Assembly: GCF_030551755.1 (NCBI RefSeq)
Contig: NZ_JAUPEC010000010.1
Location: 1 to 64,000, forward strand
DNA from: Pseudocolwellia sp. AS88
Lineage (GTDB): Bacteria; Pseudomonadota; Gammaproteobacteria; Enterobacterales; Alteromonadaceae
DNA length: 64,000 bases
Direction: 5' to 3'
The notes below the pieces were generated by a model that saw only the letters and a list, made by a program, of their open reading frames with translations, searched no databases and was not told the origin of the DNA. Below, one piece after another: positions 38,901-50,066 of this stretch (the first letter of the stretch is position 1; each line of letters opens with the position of its first letter). The position numbers and the translations under genes are program-made.

Positions 38901-40310
38901 CTATTTAGATTTTAAAATATCTCGTGCACCCCAATGAGGGAAATGCTTACGAACAAGTGTATTAAACTCAATTTCAAACTCTGAATAAGTTTTTTCATCT
39001 TTAGCATCAATCGCGTGATTGATCATACCAGCACCCACCGTGATGTTACTTAAACGGTCAATAATGATAAATGCGCCAGATGTTTTGTTATCGTTGTAAG
39101 CATCAAAATGTAGTGCTTCTTCCAACTCAAAGTTTACTGAACCAATTTCGTTTAGCGCCAGTTGATCAACATCAATTTTTTTCATGCTGTTTACATCAAT
39201 ACGATGCTCAACATTAATTGCGTGGCCTGACGTCATTTTACTACCATGCTTAATGTAGTAATCACGACCTGGTTCTAATTCATCTTCATGCATCCATACC
39301 ACTGTGGTATTAATTTCTTTCGACGTAACAGGTAAATTGTCTTTCTTAACAATTAACTCACCACGGCTAATATCAATTTCAGTGTCTAATGTTAGTGTAA
39401 CCGCCATGCCTTTGTCAGCACGATCAATTTCACCTTCAAACGTAACAATCGACTTAATGGTACTTTCTTTACCTGATGGAAGCGTAACAATAGAGTCACC
39501 AACTCGAATATGTCCTGATGCAACCGTACCTGAAAAACCACGGAAATCTAAGTTAGGACGATTTACGTATTGCACTTGAAATCTAAACTGTGTGAAGCTT
39601 TCATCACCATCAACTTTGATAGTATTCAATAGCTTCATCATAGTAGCGCCTGGGTACCAAGGCATGTTGGTACTTTCTTCTACTACGTTATCCCCTTTTA
39701 ATGCTGAAATAGGCACAAAACGTACATCTTCAAACGATAAGTCTTCAGCAAATTCACGGTATTCTTTTTTAATTTCTTGGTAACGGTCTTGGCTAAAATC
39801 AACCAAATCCATTTTGTTCACAGCAATTAATACATGCTTAATACCTAACAATGAACAAATAAATGAATGACGACGTGTTTGCACTTGTACACCATGACGC
39901 GCATCAATCAATATAATCGCTAAATCACATGTTGAAGCACCTGTTGCCATGTTACGTGTGTATTGCTCGTGACCCGGAGTATCTGCAATAATAAACTTAC
40001 GTTTATCTGTGGCAAAGTAACGGTAAGCAACATCAATAGTAATACCTTGTTCACGCTCTGATTGCAGACCGTCAACTAATAAAGCTAAATCAACTTCTTC
40101 GCCGGTAGTACCTGACTTTTTACTGTCTTTTTCAATAGCCGCTAACTGATCTTCAAAGATCATTTTTGAATCGTGTAATAGACGACCAATTAAAGTACTT
40201 TTACCATCATCAACGCTACCACATGTAAAGAAACGCACCATTTCTTTATTTTCATGCTGTTTTAAATAAGCTTCAATATCTGTTTCAAGTAAGCCTGTAT
40301 CTGGACTCAT
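38901..40310 (-). CDS. cysN: sulfate adenylyltransferase subunit 1 (GTPase)
   Basis: EF-Tu-like GTPase of 469 residues. The P-loop GSVDDGKST (31-39), DTPGHEQY and NKMD motifs are intact. GTP hydrolysis by CysN drives CysD to make APS from sulfate and ATP. The protein ends without a fused CysC kinase, which is encoded separately at 36436-37038. It lies 130 bp after cysD. Confidence 0.96.
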   Translation of the reverse strand: MSPDTGLLETDIEAYLKQHENKEMVRFFTCGSVDDGKSTLIGRLLHDSKMIFEDQLAAIEKDSKKSGTTGEEVDLALLVDGLQSEREQGITIDVAYRYFATDKRKFIIADTPGHEQYTRNMATGASTCDLAIILIDARHGVQVQTRRHSFICSLLGIKHVLIAVNKMDLVDFSQDRYQEIKKEYREFAEDLSFEDVRFVPISALKGDNVVEESTNMPWYPGATMMKLLNTIKVDGDESFTQFRFQVQYVNRPNLDFRGFSGTVASGHIRVGDSIVTLPSGKESTIKSIVTFEGEIDRADKGMAVTLTLDTEIDISRGELIVKKDNLPVTSKEINTTVVWMHEDELEPGRDYYIKHGSKMTSGHAINVEHRIDVNSMKKIDVDQLALNEIGSVNFELEEALHFDAYNDNKTSGAFIIIDRLSNITVGAGMINHAIDAKDEKTYSEFEIEFNTLVRKHFPHWGARDILKSK

Positions 40311-40440
40311 GATTGTTCCTTTCGAAATTTGTGCGACAGCTAATGCTTATCGCCTAATTTACGTTTAATTTTTACGGTATAGCGGACTTATTTAATGCTT
40401 CCGCTCTACGAATATTGTTTCAAGTTTGTTTAACAAAGGT

Positions 40441-41340
40441 TTAGAAGTAACCTTCCATTTTCTTCTTCTCCATTGAACCAGATGAATCATGGTCAATAAC
40501 ACGCCCTTGGCGCTCAGAAGTTTTTGTTAATAACATTTCTTGAATGATTTCAGGCAAAGTTGCTGCGTCAGACTCAACGGCACCGGTAAGTGGGTAACAA
40601 CCTAATGTACGAAAACGTACATTTTTCATTTGTATCTCTTCACCTTCTTCAATCGGCATACGATCATCATCAACCATAATTAATGTACCATCGCGTTCAA
40701 CAACAGGACGTACGGCTGAAAGATATAAAGGAACAATCTTGATACTTTCTAAGTAGATATATTGCCAAATATCTAATTCAGTCCAGTTAGATAGAGGGAA
40801 AACACGAATACTTTCGCCTTTATTTACTTTACCGTTATAGATATTCCATAACTCTGGACGTTGGCTTTTTGGATCCCAACGGTGATTTTTATCACGGAAA
40901 GAATAAACACGTTCTTTTGCGCGTGATTTTTCTTCATCACGACGAGCGCCACCAAAAGCAGCATCAAAACCATATTTATCTAATGCTTGTTTTAAGCCTT
41001 GAGTTTTCATGAGATCAGTATGTTTAGCACTACCATGAGTAAATGGACCAACACCTGCGTCAATTCCCTCTTGGTTTTTATGTACTAATAATTCAAAGCC
41101 ATATTCTTTAGCCATTTCGTCACGAAAGGCGATCATTTCTTTGAACTTCCATGTAGTGTCTACATGTAATAATGGAAATGGGATTTTACCCGGAGCAAAA
41201 GCTTTACGAGCAAGGTGTAATAATACAGCTGAATCTTTACCTACGGAATAAAGCATAACAGGGTTATCAAACTCTGCCGCAACTTCGCGCATAATGTGGA
41301 TTGATTCAGCTTCAAGTTTCTGTAAGTGAGTTAAATTCAT
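40441..41340 (-). CDS. cysD: sulfate adenylyltransferase subunit 2
   Basis: ATP-pyrophosphatase fold enzyme of 299 residues. The [15 protein letters not shown]-loop is near residues 31-43, the [15 protein letters not shown] motif is at about 156-170, and the C-terminus ends in KKKMEGYF as in other CysD proteins. Partner of CysN. First gene of the five-gene sulfate-activation run on the minus strand. Confidence 0.97.
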   Translation of the reverse strand: MNLTHLQKLEAESIHIMREVAAEFDNPVMLYSVGKDSAVLLHLARKAFAPGKIPFPLLHVDTTWKFKEMIAFRDEMAKEYGFELLVHKNQEGIDAGVGPFTHGSAKHTDLMKTQGLKQALDKYGFDAAFGGARRDEEKSRAKERVYSFRDKNHRWDPKSQRPELWNIYNGKVNKGESIRVFPLSNWTELDIWQYIYLESIKIVPLYLSAVRPVVERDGTLIMVDDDRMPIEEGEEIQMKNVRFRTLGCYPLTGAVESDAATLPEIIQEMLLTKTSERQGRVIDHDSSGSMEKKKMEGYF

Positions 41341-41654
41341 CGCTGTATACTAACTTTTGTCTAATTTAAGTAGCGATATAATGACACAGCTTGATAAACG
41401 CTTCCATATAAGAAACGACTTGTTTAGATGAAATAAGAATAACAGCAAAGGGAATGATTGATGGCTAAATCGTGTCAGAGGTTTTTGCCTTTATTATGGC
41501 GATAGTTTGAGTGGCACTTAGCTTTTAGTTGAAATACTACAAATAAAAAAACCTACAGCCAAAGGCTATAGGTTTTTATTTAAAAGGCTATAAAAGATAA
41601 AGCATTTAGATGTAATAACGTTACATAACGTCATTTCATTTCAATCAATACCGA
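41341..41654. other. gene-free stretch between galU and cysD
   Basis: Holds the galU terminator (41546-41578) and, nearer cysD, the presumed cys promoter. AT-rich -10-like sequences occur near 41365-41385 on the minus strand, but I cannot fix a -35 or a CysB site. No open frame of note. Confidence 0.4.
41546..41578 (-). terminator. terminator after galU
   Basis: Arms ACCTACAGCC and GGCTATAGGT (one G-U-type mismatch) around AAA, with A and T runs outside. Read on the minus strand it ends the tviC-galU transcript. Confidence 0.8.
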
Positions 41655-42554
41655 TTAACCCACTAATGCTTTAACGTAAGCTTTAAAGTCTTCAGCGATT
41701 TCAGGATGACGTAATCCGTATTCAACGTTAGCTTTCATGTAACCTAACTTAGAACCACAATCGTGTGATTTCCCCGTCATGTGGAATGCTTCAACTGTTT
41801 CAAGTTCCATTAAGCTATCAATAGCATCAGTTAATTGAATCTCATCGCCAGCACCTGGTGCAGTAGTAGCAAGTAATTTCCATATTTTCTCAGAAAGTAC
41901 ATAACGACCAACAACCGCTAAGTTAGATGGTGCATCTTCAACATCAGGTTTTTCAACAACAGCTGTCATAGCTTTTGACTCGCCAGCAACCAAGTCTTCT
42001 CCACCACAATCAACAACACCATAGCTGCTTACTTGTTCCATAGGAACAGGCTCAACCATAATTTGGCTGTGACCTACTTCGTCATAACGAGTTAACATCG
42101 CTGCTAAGTTTTCAGTTTTTAAGTTAGCCGTAGTTTCATCTAAAATAACATCAGGTAAAACAACAACAAAAGGTTCGTTACCAATAATTGGTTGAGCTTT
42201 TAATACCGCATGACCTAAGCCTTTAGCTTCACCTTGGCGTACGTGTAAAATCGTAATACCTTTAGGGCAAATAGCTTGAATTTCTTCTAACAACTGACGT
42301 TTAACACGCTTTTCTAACGTTGTTTCTAACTCAAATGATTTATCAAAATGGTTTTCAATAGCATTTTTTGATGAATGAGTTACTAATACGATTTCTTTAA
42401 TACCGGCAGCTATACACTCGTTAACAATATATTGAATAAGAGGCTTATCTACAATTGGTAGCATCTCTTTTGGTATTGCTTTAGTGGCAGGTAGCATACG
42501 CGTTCCTAGTCCTGCTACTGGTATTACTGCTTTTGTAATTTTATTTGGCATCAA
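41655..42554 (-). CDS. galU: UTP--glucose-1-phosphate uridylyltransferase
   Basis: Nucleotidyltransferase of 299 residues making UDP-glucose. The N-terminal motif [20 protein letters not shown] (14-33), PDV(I)LD and VEKP are visible. The start gives the normal N-terminus. It follows tviC by 88 bp, so it probably shares its transcript and supplies UDP-sugars for surface glycans. Confidence 0.95.
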   Translation of the reverse strand: MMPNKITKAVIPVAGLGTRMLPATKAIPKEMLPIVDKPLIQYIVNECIAAGIKEIVLVTHSSKNAIENHFDKSFELETTLEKRVKRQLLEEIQAICPKGITILHVRQGEAKGLGHAVLKAQPIIGNEPFVVVLPDVILDETTANLKTENLAAMLTRYDEVGHSQIMVEPVPMEQVSSYGVVDCGGEDLVAGESKAMTAVVEKPDVEDAPSNLAVVGRYVLSEKIWKLLATTAPGAGDEIQLTDAIDSLMELETVEAFHMTGKSHDCGSKLGYMKANVEYGLRHPEIAEDFKAYVKALVG

Positions 42555-42642
42555 ATTCCCTTATGTATTCCGATTAAAGTTTGTGTAAAAGTTTTAAAAT
42601 TCTTAATAAAAATGTGAATCAAGTTACATCTAAGTCGATATC

Positions 42643-43662
42643 TTATAGATTACTCACGTACCAACTCATTGCTTTTTCAATACCTGACTGTATTCTAAAT
42701 TCAGGATCATAGCCAAGTAAGCTTTTAGCTTTACCTATATCAGCTTGTGAATGTCTTACATCGCCAGCTCTAAATTCTCTATAAACAGGTGACTTATCGT
42801 AAGCAATGTCGTTTGTTCCTAAAGCACTTTTCAAGCTATCGAATAAAATATTTAATGTTGTTCTGTCGCCTACTGCCACATTGTAAACATTGTTTTTAGC
42901 TTCGTCGTTTGACGTTGCCGCTAAGATATTAGCTTGTACTGCGTTTTCAATAAAACAAAAATCTCGGCTAGTTTCGCCATCCCCATTAATAAACACATCT
43001 TCATTATTAAACATAGATGATGTCCACTTAGGAATAACAGCTGCGTAAGCGCCTTCAGGATCTTGTCTTTTACCAAATACATTAAAGTAGCGTAAACCTA
43101 TAGTATTTAATCCATAAGTTTTGAAAAACACATCAGCATATAATTCATTAACGTATTTAGTTACTGCGTAAGGCGATAAAGGCTTACCAATATTTTCTTC
43201 AACTTTAGGTAATGCCGGATGATCACCATAAGTAGAGCTTGAAGCTGCATAAACAAAAGTTTCAACTTTAGCTTCTTTAGCTGCGACTAGCATATTTAAA
43301 AAGCCGGTAACGTTAGCTGAGTTAGTCATAATCGGATCAGCAATCGAGCGAGGTACAGAACCTAATGCAGCTTGATGTAAAATATAGTTAACGCCAGTTA
43401 CAGCTTTATGACAGTCATCAACATTTCGGATATCACCTTCAATAAAGGTAAATTTTTCCCACTGTTCTGCTGATACTTGTGATTGAACTTCATCTAGATT
43501 TTTTTGATGGCCTGTAGCGAAATTATCTAAACCAACCACTTCTTGATTGAGAAGTAATAATGTTTCAAGTAGGTTCGACCCAATAAAACCAGCACATCCT
43601 GTAATTAACCATTTCTTCGAATTATTCTTTAAGTTGCTTTGTACTTCTTGATATCGATTCAT
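42643..43662 (-). CDS. tviC: UDP-N-acetylhexosamine 4-epimerase, TviC/WbpP type
   Basis: Extended short-chain dehydrogenase of 339 residues. NAD motif GCAGFIG (22-28), the [11 protein letters not shown] segment and the [12 protein letters not shown]...YxxxK (YAVTK) active site match the TviC/WbpP subgroup that prefers N-acetylated UDP-sugars. With the TviB-like dehydrogenase upstream it should make UDP-GalNAcA from UDP-GlcNAc. A hairpin terminator separates the two genes, so each may have its own promoter. Confidence 0.9.
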   Translation of the reverse strand: MNRYQEVQSNLKNNSKKWLITGCAGFIGSNLLETLLLLNQEVVGLDNFATGHQKNLDEVQSQVSAEQWEKFTFIEGDIRNVDDCHKAVTGVNYILHQAALGSVPRSIADPIMTNSANVTGFLNMLVAAKEAKVETFVYAASSSTYGDHPALPKVEENIGKPLSPYAVTKYVNELYADVFFKTYGLNTIGLRYFNVFGKRQDPEGAYAAVIPKWTSSMFNNEDVFINGDGETSRDFCFIENAVQANILAATSNDEAKNNVYNVAVGDRTTLNILFDSLKSALGTNDIAYDKSPVYREFRAGDVRHSQADIGKAKSLLGYDPEFRIQSGIEKAMSWYVSNL

Positions 43663-43869
43663 TGAGTTTTCCGTCTGCCCCGAACTAAGGTGAAATAATC
43701 ATTTGAGAAATTAGTCATTTGATTATTTATTCATATAAAGAGTATAACATTAAAAAGTACGGGATTTTAAGAGAGAAAGTAACACCTGAATAAATTTCAG
43801 GTTTCTAAGTCTCCTAAGCCGCTAAACTTCAAACTTTACAGTTTAATTTTTGCTTAACTAAAAACAAAA

Positions 43870-43902
43870 AAACCAAATATCTACAGAGTAAATATTTGGT
43901 TT
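43870..43902 (-). terminator. terminator after tviB
   Basis: Arms AAACCAAATAT and ATATTTGGTTT around an 11-nt loop, followed on the minus strand by a run of seven T. It lies between the tviB stop (43953) and the tviC start (43662). Confidence 0.8.
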
Positions 43903-43952
43903 ATTAAACGCTAAATTGAACGTTATTTCTCAATAAAGTCTACAAATGTAAC

Positions 43953-45233
43953 CTATAAACGAATATCAGAAAAATCCATATCTAACATATATTTTAAGTC
44001 GTAAATAACATGTTCAGGTTTCATCAAGGCTTTAATATCACTGTTACTCATTGCTTTAAATTGGTGATGAGCAACTGCAAATATAACAGCATCGTACTTG
44101 CCAGCTTCAGGTTCAGCAATTAAATCAACATCATATTCATGTTTTGCATCCGCAGGATTAACCCAAGGATCATAAACATCAACGTTCATTTCATATTCAC
44201 CAAGCTCAGATAAAATATCCACAACTTTAGTATTTCGAACATCTGGACAGTTTTCTTTAAACGTTAAACCCATCACTAATACGTTAGCACCGTTTACTTG
44301 TAACTTACGCTTGATCATAGTTTTAGTTAATTGAGATACAACATACTCAGCCATACCATCATTAATACGACGACCCGCAAGAATAACTTCAGGGTTATAA
44401 CCAATCGCTTGAGCTTTATGAGTTAAGTAGTATGGATCAACACCAATACAATGTCCGCCAACTAAGCCAGGACGAAATGGTAAGAAGTTCCACTTGGTTC
44501 CAGCAGCTTTTAACACTTCTTCAGTATCAATTTCTAATTTATTAAAAATGACCGCTAACTCGTTAATCAAAGCAATGTTCAAATCACGCTGAGTATTTTC
44601 AATAACTTTAGCGGCTTCAGCTACTTTTATAGAAGAAGCTTTATAAGTGCCAGCCGTAATAATTGAACCGTATAATTGATCAATAAATTCAGCTATTTCT
44701 GCAGTAGATCCTGAAGTTACTTTAAGAATATTAGTTACACGATGTTCTTTATCGCCAGGATTAATTCTTTCTGGGCTGTAGCCAGCGAAAAAATCTTGGT
44801 TGAACACCAAACTTGAATGTTTTTCTATTTCAGGAATACAGACTTCTTCTGTAGCACCTGGATAAACGGTAGATTCATAAACAACAACATCCCCCTTTTC
44901 AATCACTTTAGCTAGCATTGCGCTTGCTTTAACCAAAGGTGTTAAATCAGGTTGTTTATGTTTATCAATAGGAGTTGGAACAGTAACAATATAAACATTA
45001 CAACTTTTTAAGTCGTCAACGTTACATGAGTAACTAATATGTGCTGAATCAGCTAATTCTTCCGAAGATACTTCCAGTGTAAAGTCGTGGCCCGCTTTTA
45101 ATTCTGTTATACGTTTTTCATGTATATCAAAACCAACAGTTTGGTACTTTTTTCCAAATTCTACAGCTAAAGGTAAACCTACATAACCTAAACCAATAAT
45201 TCCAATTTTTACATCGTTTAATGAATGCGACAT
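43953..45233 (-). CDS. tviB: UDP-N-acetyl-D-glucosamine 6-dehydrogenase, TviB/WbpO type
   Basis: Nucleotide-sugar dehydrogenase of 426 residues. Rossmann motif GLGYVG (14-19), the VPTP and ESTVYPG segments, and the active-site cysteine in [12 protein letters not shown] are intact. Much of the sequence follows the Vi-antigen TviB pattern, so the substrate is probably UDP-GlcNAc and the product UDP-GlcNAcA, which TviC converts to UDP-GalNAcA for a surface polysaccharide. It is divergent from the POT transporter gene, with a 283-bp gap in which I see no clear motif. Confidence 0.9.
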   Translation of the reverse strand: MSHSLNDVKIGIIGLGYVGLPLAVEFGKKYQTVGFDIHEKRITELKAGHDFTLEVSSEELADSAHISYSCNVDDLKSCNVYIVTVPTPIDKHKQPDLTPLVKASAMLAKVIEKGDVVVYESTVYPGATEEVCIPEIEKHSSLVFNQDFFAGYSPERINPGDKEHRVTNILKVTSGSTAEIAEFIDQLYGSIITAGTYKASSIKVAEAAKVIENTQRDLNIALINELAVIFNKLEIDTEEVLKAAGTKWNFLPFRPGLVGGHCIGVDPYYLTHKAQAIGYNPEVILAGRRINDGMAEYVVSQLTKTMIKRKLQVNGANVLVMGLTFKENCPDVRNTKVVDILSELGEYEMNVDVYDPWVNPADAKHEYDVDLIAEPEAGKYDAVIFAVAHHQFKAMSNSDIKALMKPEHVIYDLKYMLDMDFSDIRL

Positions 45234-45516
45234 ATACTATGTTAACCCGCTCGTTATAACTCTAAATAATTGTCGGTATCTTACTATTAAACAATAATCA
45301 AAATAAACCTATATCACTTAATTATACAATTTAGTCAGATCATTAAATAAACATTCACACTTACAAACACGAAAAATTACGCTTAATAACTCTATTTGCC
45401 TGCTAGTTACTATTTTATAACAGATTTTAATGGTACATTTTCTCCAACGTTGAAGTTATAAGCTTCAACCTCAACATTTTTTATACAAGACCATCTAATA
45501 ATAAAAGGTAATGTGA

Positions 45517-47046
45517 ATGGAACAATCATCACAAGAAATTCAAGACACTAAGTTTTTCGGACATCCCGCAGGCTTAACCACCCTCTTCTTCACAGAGATG
45601 TGGGAAAGAATGAGTTACTACGGCATGCGCGCCCTACTTGTTCTTTTTATGACAGCAACACTACAAGAAGGCGGATTAGCATTAACAGTTTTATCAGCTT
45701 CAGCTATCTATGGTTTATATACAGGTAGTGTTTATTTTATGGGGCTACCTGGCGGTTGGATTGCCGATAGATTAATAGGTGGTCAAAAAGCTATTTGGTA
45801 TGGCGGCATTATCATTATGCTTGGTCATATTGTTTTAGCTATTCCAAACGACAACACATTTTTTATCGGTTTAATATTAGTCATTATAGGTACCGGCTTA
45901 CTTAAACCTAATATTGGCGCAATGGTAGGTCAATTATATTCACCAAAAGATAGACGCAGAGATGCAGGTTACGCCATTTATTATATGGGTATCAACTTAG
46001 GTTCTTTCATTGGTTATATTGTTTGTGGCTACTTGGCAACCAACATGGGTTGGCATTGGGCTTTTGGTGCTGCAGCTATAGGTATGGGTATAGGTTTAAT
46101 TCAATATAAACTCACTACGCCTAACTTAAACGAAGTAGGCGATGGTCCTGTTTCTCCTTTATCACCTAAAGGCGCTAAAATATCTTGGATAGCGATTACA
46201 ACTTTCTTAGTTCTTGTCGCTGTAGTTACAACCTTAGTTTTTCAAGGTGTATTAACTATTGAGCCAGTTGTTTTAGCTCAAAATACAGCCATAGTATTCT
46301 CGCTTATTTTTGTTGCTTATTACGCAGCTATATATCTTTTTGGTAATTTAACTAAAAGTGAAATGCTAAGACTAGCCGCACTATTATTAATCTGTATTGC
46401 TTCAGCATGTTTCTGGTCGGGTTTTGAGCAAGCAGGCTCTTCACTTAACTTATTTGCTCGCGATTATACTGACAGAATGGTTGGCGCTTTTGAAATACCT
46501 ACCGCATGGTTCCAATCAACTAATTCTATGTTTATCGTAATTCTTTCACCTTTCTTTGCTGCTTTATGGATGAAGTTAGGTCAAAGATTAGTAACACCAG
46601 CTTACGGTTTAAAATGTGCAATTGGCTTAATTATTATGGCAAGTGGTTTTATTGTTATGTTTTTTGCTTCTCAGTATGCAGCATCAGGTTTAAAGGTAGC
46701 ACCTTATTGGTTAGTAGCTACTTACTTCTTACATACAGTAGGTGAATTAATACTTAGTCCAACAGCATTAAGTGCTGTAAGTAAGTTATCGCCTAAACGT
46801 TTCGCAGGTCAAATGATGGGTGTATTTGTATTAACCTACTCAATAGGTAACATCATTTCTGGTTTATTAGCAGGTAACTTTGATCCAAATAATGTTGAAC
46901 AAATTCCAGCGTTATACATGCAAATCAGTGTATTTAGTATTGGTATTGGTATTGTTGTATTGATACTTGGCTTTAAGACTAGATTTTGGGAATTACTTGC
47001 TGAAAGTGAAGCTCAAGAGAAAAAAGAAGCATCTCAAACAGCTTAA
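45517..47046 (+). CDS. POT family proton-coupled di/tripeptide transporter
   Basis: Membrane protein of 509 residues with about 14 hydrophobic segments. The PTR2 signatures are visible: ERMSYYGMRALLVLFM with the ExxER-like E-R pair near residues 26-45, and the GYAIYYMGINLGSFIG segment near 150. It imports small peptides with protons. An AAGG-type ribosome-binding site lies ahead of the ATG. A strong hairpin follows. It stands alone between tviB (divergent) and the cyclo-ligase gene. Confidence 0.9.
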   Translation: MEQSSQEIQDTKFFGHPAGLTTLFFTEMWERMSYYGMRALLVLFMTATLQEGGLALTVLSASAIYGLYTGSVYFMGLPGGWIADRLIGGQKAIWYGGIIIMLGHIVLAIPNDNTFFIGLILVIIGTGLLKPNIGAMVGQLYSPKDRRRDAGYAIYYMGINLGSFIGYIVCGYLATNMGWHWAFGAAAIGMGIGLIQYKLTTPNLNEVGDGPVSPLSPKGAKISWIAITTFLVLVAVVTTLVFQGVLTIEPVVLAQNTAIVFSLIFVAYYAAIYLFGNLTKSEMLRLAALLLICIASACFWSGFEQAGSSLNLFARDYTDRMVGAFEIPTAWFQSTNSMFIVILSPFFAALWMKLGQRLVTPAYGLKCAIGLIIMASGFIVMFFASQYAASGLKVAPYWLVATYFLHTVGELILSPTALSAVSKLSPKRFAGQMMGVFVLTYSIGNIISGLLAGNFDPNNVEQIPALYMQISVFSIGIGIVVLILGFKTRFWELLAESEAQEKKEASQTA

Positions 47047-47079
47047 GTTAAAATTCACTTTTGCTCAGTGAATAACTTA

Positions 47080-47116
47080 AATACCTCTAACAGTAATAAT
47101 TATTGTTAGAGGTATT
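47080..47116 (+). terminator. hairpin after the POT transporter
   Basis: Long arms AATACCTCTAACA and TGTTAGAGGTATT around an 11-nt AT-rich loop. The following T tract is broken (AACTTTTAT), so termination may be partial and some read-through into the cyclo-ligase gene is possible. Confidence 0.6.
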
Positions 47117-47167
47117 AACTTTTATAGGTTAAATATAAAACACATCCAACAGTGAAATAGGCTTATT

Positions 47168-47764
47168 GTGGATAACAGAAATCAACTCAGAAAAATCACC
47201 AGAGAAAAGCGACTAGCGCTTAGTAACAATGAACAAACTATGGCAGCTGTTCAGCTATCAGAGCGATTAACCACTCACCCTAAAGTAGTTTCAGCACAAC
47301 ATATTGCTATTTACTTAGCCAACGACGGCGAACTGAATACCTTGGCATTTATTGAATGGTGTTGGGCAAACAACAAACAAGTTTACCTACCTGTTATTCA
47401 TCCTTTTAGTCAAGGTCACTTGCTCTTTTTAAACTACACACCTGAAACAGAAATGTGTAAAAACCGTTTCGGGATCTCTGAACCTAAATTGAATGTTAAC
47501 CTTATTCAACATATAGAAAACATTGATATCATCTTTACGCCTCTAGTGGCTTTTGATGAAACTGGCGCCCGATTAGGCATGGGTGGAGGCTTTTATGATA
47601 GAACCCTTCAAAGCTGGTTTGAACAATATAAAACTGATAAACAATCGCGCCCATACCCAATAGGCTTAGCCCATAACTGTCAGCTAGTATCATCTATTCC
47701 TACCGAGTATTGGGACATCCCTATTCCTGAGCTGATAACACCAACACAAAACTATCAATTTTAA
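47168..47764 (+). CDS. 5-formyltetrahydrofolate cyclo-ligase
   Basis: Protein of 198 residues (YgfA family) that converts 5-formyl-THF to 5,10-methenyl-THF using ATP. The N-terminal basic RxxxRxxR region, the FTPLVAFD-type motif and the RLGMGGGFYDRTL loop near residue 140 identify it. The start is GTG; the preceding A/T-rich leader has no strong Shine-Dalgarno. In E. coli ygfA also lies beside serA and rpiA, but with 6S RNA upstream; the 121-bp gap here is too short for that RNA. Confidence 0.9.
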   Translation: MDNRNQLRKITREKRLALSNNEQTMAAVQLSERLTTHPKVVSAQHIAIYLANDGELNTLAFIEWCWANNKQVYLPVIHPFSQGHLLFLNYTPETEMCKNRFGISEPKLNVNLIQHIENIDIIFTPLVAFDETGARLGMGGGFYDRTLQSWFEQYKTDKQSRPYPIGLAHNCQLVSSIPTEYWDIPIPELITPTQNYQF

Positions 47765-47822
47765 TTTAATAAATCCCCATCATAATGTTATAAGCCTATC
47801 GCTTTTATAATAGTGAATAGTG

Positions 47823-47828
47823 TATAAT
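47823..47828 (+). promoter_or_regulatory. -10 element, probable rpiA promoter
   Basis: Perfect TATAAT preceded by TG, about 118 bp before the rpiA ATG. No convincing -35 at 16-18 bp. The leader between it and rpiA shows no obvious structure. Confidence 0.4.
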
Positions 47829-47945
47829 TCGCGCACAAAAATTGTCCCACTAGTTACTCATATATAGCGTTTGAAACTTCGCTGAGCCCATTCAGTGTTG
47901 ATCAAAAATAGTTATATTTGTTCACACTTATATAAAAGGCTTAGC

Positions 47946-48602
47946 ATGACACAAGATGAAATGAAAAAATCCGCCGCTATCAAAGCACTAGATTTCATTA
48001 AAGATGACACTATTGTTGGCGTAGGTACTGGTTCAACAGTTAACCATTTTATCGATTCGCTAGGCACAATTAAAGATCGCATCATTGGCGCTGTTTCAAG
48101 CTCTGAAGAATCCACCAAAAGACTCGAAGCTTTAGGCATTGAAGTATTTGACTTAAATAACGTAGACGGAATTGATGTTTACGTTGATGGTGCCGACGAA
48201 ATAAATGCTCACATGCATATGATCAAAGGTGGTGGCGCAGCATTAACACGAGAAAAAATAGTTGCTGCTGTAGCAAAAACCTTTGTATGTATTGCCGATA
48301 GCTCTAAACAAGTTAAGCTTTTAGGCGCCTTCCCTCTCCCTGTTGAAGTTATCCCGATGGCAAGAAGCTACGTTGCTAGAGAAATAGTAAAGCTAGGCGG
48401 AGATCCTGTTTATCGCACTGGCGTAATTACCGATAACGGTAATGTAATTTTAGATGTACACAATTTAAAAATCTTAGACCCTAAAGCCCTAGAAAATGAC
48501 CTGAATGCCGTTGTAGGCGTTGTTACCAATGGATTGTTTGCTAACAGACCAGCAGACACTTTAATTATTGGTACACCAGAAGGTGCAAAAATCATAAATT
48601 AA
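47946..48602 (+). CDS. rpiA: ribose-5-phosphate isomerase A
   Basis: Enzyme of 218 residues of the pentose phosphate pathway that interconverts ribose-5-P and ribulose-5-P. The open frame extends 17 codons further upstream, but I start at the ATG at 47946: the protein then begins MTQDEMKK like E. coli RpiA (219 residues), and AAAAGG sits 7 bp before it. Motifs GVGTGST, the DGADEI segment (81-86) and [11 protein letters not shown] are intact. Confidence 0.96.
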   Translation: MTQDEMKKSAAIKALDFIKDDTIVGVGTGSTVNHFIDSLGTIKDRIIGAVSSSEESTKRLEALGIEVFDLNNVDGIDVYVDGADEINAHMHMIKGGGAALTREKIVAAVAKTFVCIADSSKQVKLLGAFPLPVEVIPMARSYVAREIVKLGGDPVYRTGVITDNGNVILDVHNLKILDPKALENDLNAVVGVVTNGLFANRPADTLIIGTPEGAKIIN

Positions 48603-48721
48603 CGCTTTAGAGTTTAAGCACTATATGCTAATTTACACTTAGACTTGGATGGCTAGACATCCAAAACTTTAAATTTTGTTAGCCACTGGCTAAACCCAAT
48701 CATTAAGAGAATTTAAATATC

Positions 48722-49957
48722 ATGAGTACTATTTCACTCGCTAAAGAAAAGATCAAAATTTTATTACTAGAAGGTGTACATGAAAGCGCACTGGAAGAGC
48801 TGAAGTCGCAAGGCTATAGCAATATAGAATATTTAAAGACCTCTTTATCGGAAGAAGATTTAATTAAGAAAATTGCCGATGTACATTTCATTGGTATTCG
48901 CTCACGTACAAACCTTAATGAAAAAGTACTTAGCCATGCTAAGAAGCTTGTAGCTATTGGTTGTTTTTGTATTGGTACTAACCAGGTAGACACTAAAGCA
49001 GCACAAACTTTAGGTATTCCTGTATTTAATGCACCATTCTCAAATACTCGTTCAGTTGCTGAACTTGTATTAGGTGAAACATTATTATTACTTCGTGGTA
49101 TTCCAGAAAAAAGCGCACAAGCACACCGTGGCGAATGGAATAAATCAGCGGCTGGTTCATTTGAAGCACGTGGTAAAAGATTGGGTATTATTGGTTACGG
49201 CCATATTGGTATGCAGTTAGGTGTTTTAGCTGAAACTGTAGGCATGAAAGTTAAGTTTTACGATGTTGAAACTAAGCTGCCACTAGGTAACGCTAGCCAA
49301 GCATCATCTCTTAAATCATTATTACAAGAGTGTGAAGTTATAAGCTTACACGTTCCTGAAAACCCACAAACTAAAAACATGTTTGGTGCAGAAGAAATAG
49401 CCAACATGAAAGATGGCGCAATATTAATTAACGCATCACGCGGTACCGTAGTTGATATAGATGCACTAGCTGACGCATTAGCAAGTAAAAAACTATCTGG
49501 CGCAGCTATCGATGTATTCCCTGTTGAGCCAAAAGGTAATGATGAAGAGTTCATGTCTCCATTACGTGCATTCGACAATGTAATTTTAACGCCTCACATT
49601 GGTGGTAGCACAAAAGAAGCTCAAGAAAACATTGGTTTAGAAGTAGCAAGCAAATTAGCTAAATACTCAGACAATGGCTCTACACTTTCTGCTGTTAACT
49701 TCCCAGAAGTATCATTACCAAGCCATGGCGGTAAAGGTAGAAGCAGACTATTACACATACACCAAAACCAACCAGGTATTTTAAATAAAATCAATTTAGC
49801 CTTCACTAAATTAGATATTAATATTGCCGCTCAGTACTTACAAACTGACGATCAAATTGGTTACGTTGTAATAGATATTGAAACAGAAGACAGTGCTGTA
49901 GCTCTTAAAGAGCTTAAGAAAATTGAAGGCACAGTAAAAGCTAGAATACTTCACTAA
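48722..49957 (+). CDS. serA: D-3-phosphoglycerate dehydrogenase
   Basis: Enzyme of 411 residues that opens serine synthesis by oxidising 3-phosphoglycerate. The substrate-binding N-terminal domain, the NAD fold with GYGHIGMQLG (about 155-164), the catalytic region IGGSTKEAQ and a C-terminal ACT domain (about 335-411) are visible, so the short feedback-inhibited E. coli-like form is indicated. It follows rpiA by 119 bp, and a strong terminator ends it. Confidence 0.96.
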   Translation: MSTISLAKEKIKILLLEGVHESALEELKSQGYSNIEYLKTSLSEEDLIKKIADVHFIGIRSRTNLNEKVLSHAKKLVAIGCFCIGTNQVDTKAAQTLGIPVFNAPFSNTRSVAELVLGETLLLLRGIPEKSAQAHRGEWNKSAAGSFEARGKRLGIIGYGHIGMQLGVLAETVGMKVKFYDVETKLPLGNASQASSLKSLLQECEVISLHVPENPQTKNMFGAEEIANMKDGAILINASRGTVVDIDALADALASKKLSGAAIDVFPVEPKGNDEEFMSPLRAFDNVILTPHIGGSTKEAQENIGLEVASKLAKYSDNGSTLSAVNFPEVSLPSHGGKGRSRLLHIHQNQPGILNKINLAFTKLDINIAAQYLQTDDQIGYVVIDIETEDSAVALKELKKIEGTVKARILH

Positions 49958-50028
49958 ACGACTTATACACAAAGCTGTGCGAGTCATTTAGCCAGCTTTG
50001 TAGTAGCTAACGTAAAGACTAAAACCAA

Positions 50029-50057
50029 AAAAGGTAGACATTATGTCTACCTTTTTT
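50029..50057 (+). terminator. terminator after serA
   Basis: Arms of at least 10 bp (AAGGTAGACA and TGTCTACCTT) around a TTA loop, followed by a run of T. It lies 70 bp after the serA stop. Confidence 0.9.
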
Positions 50058-50066
50058 ATTGTGCTA

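Noticed and set aside
41512-41527. sigma-54-like TGGCAC sequence between galU and cysD
   Set aside because: The -12 GC element is missing at the required spacing.
47047-47167. 6S RNA (ssrS) upstream of the 5-formyl-THF cyclo-ligase gene
   Set aside because: E. coli has ssrS before ygfA, but this gap is only 121 bp, is largely occupied by the POT terminator hairpin and shows no 6S-like long stem.
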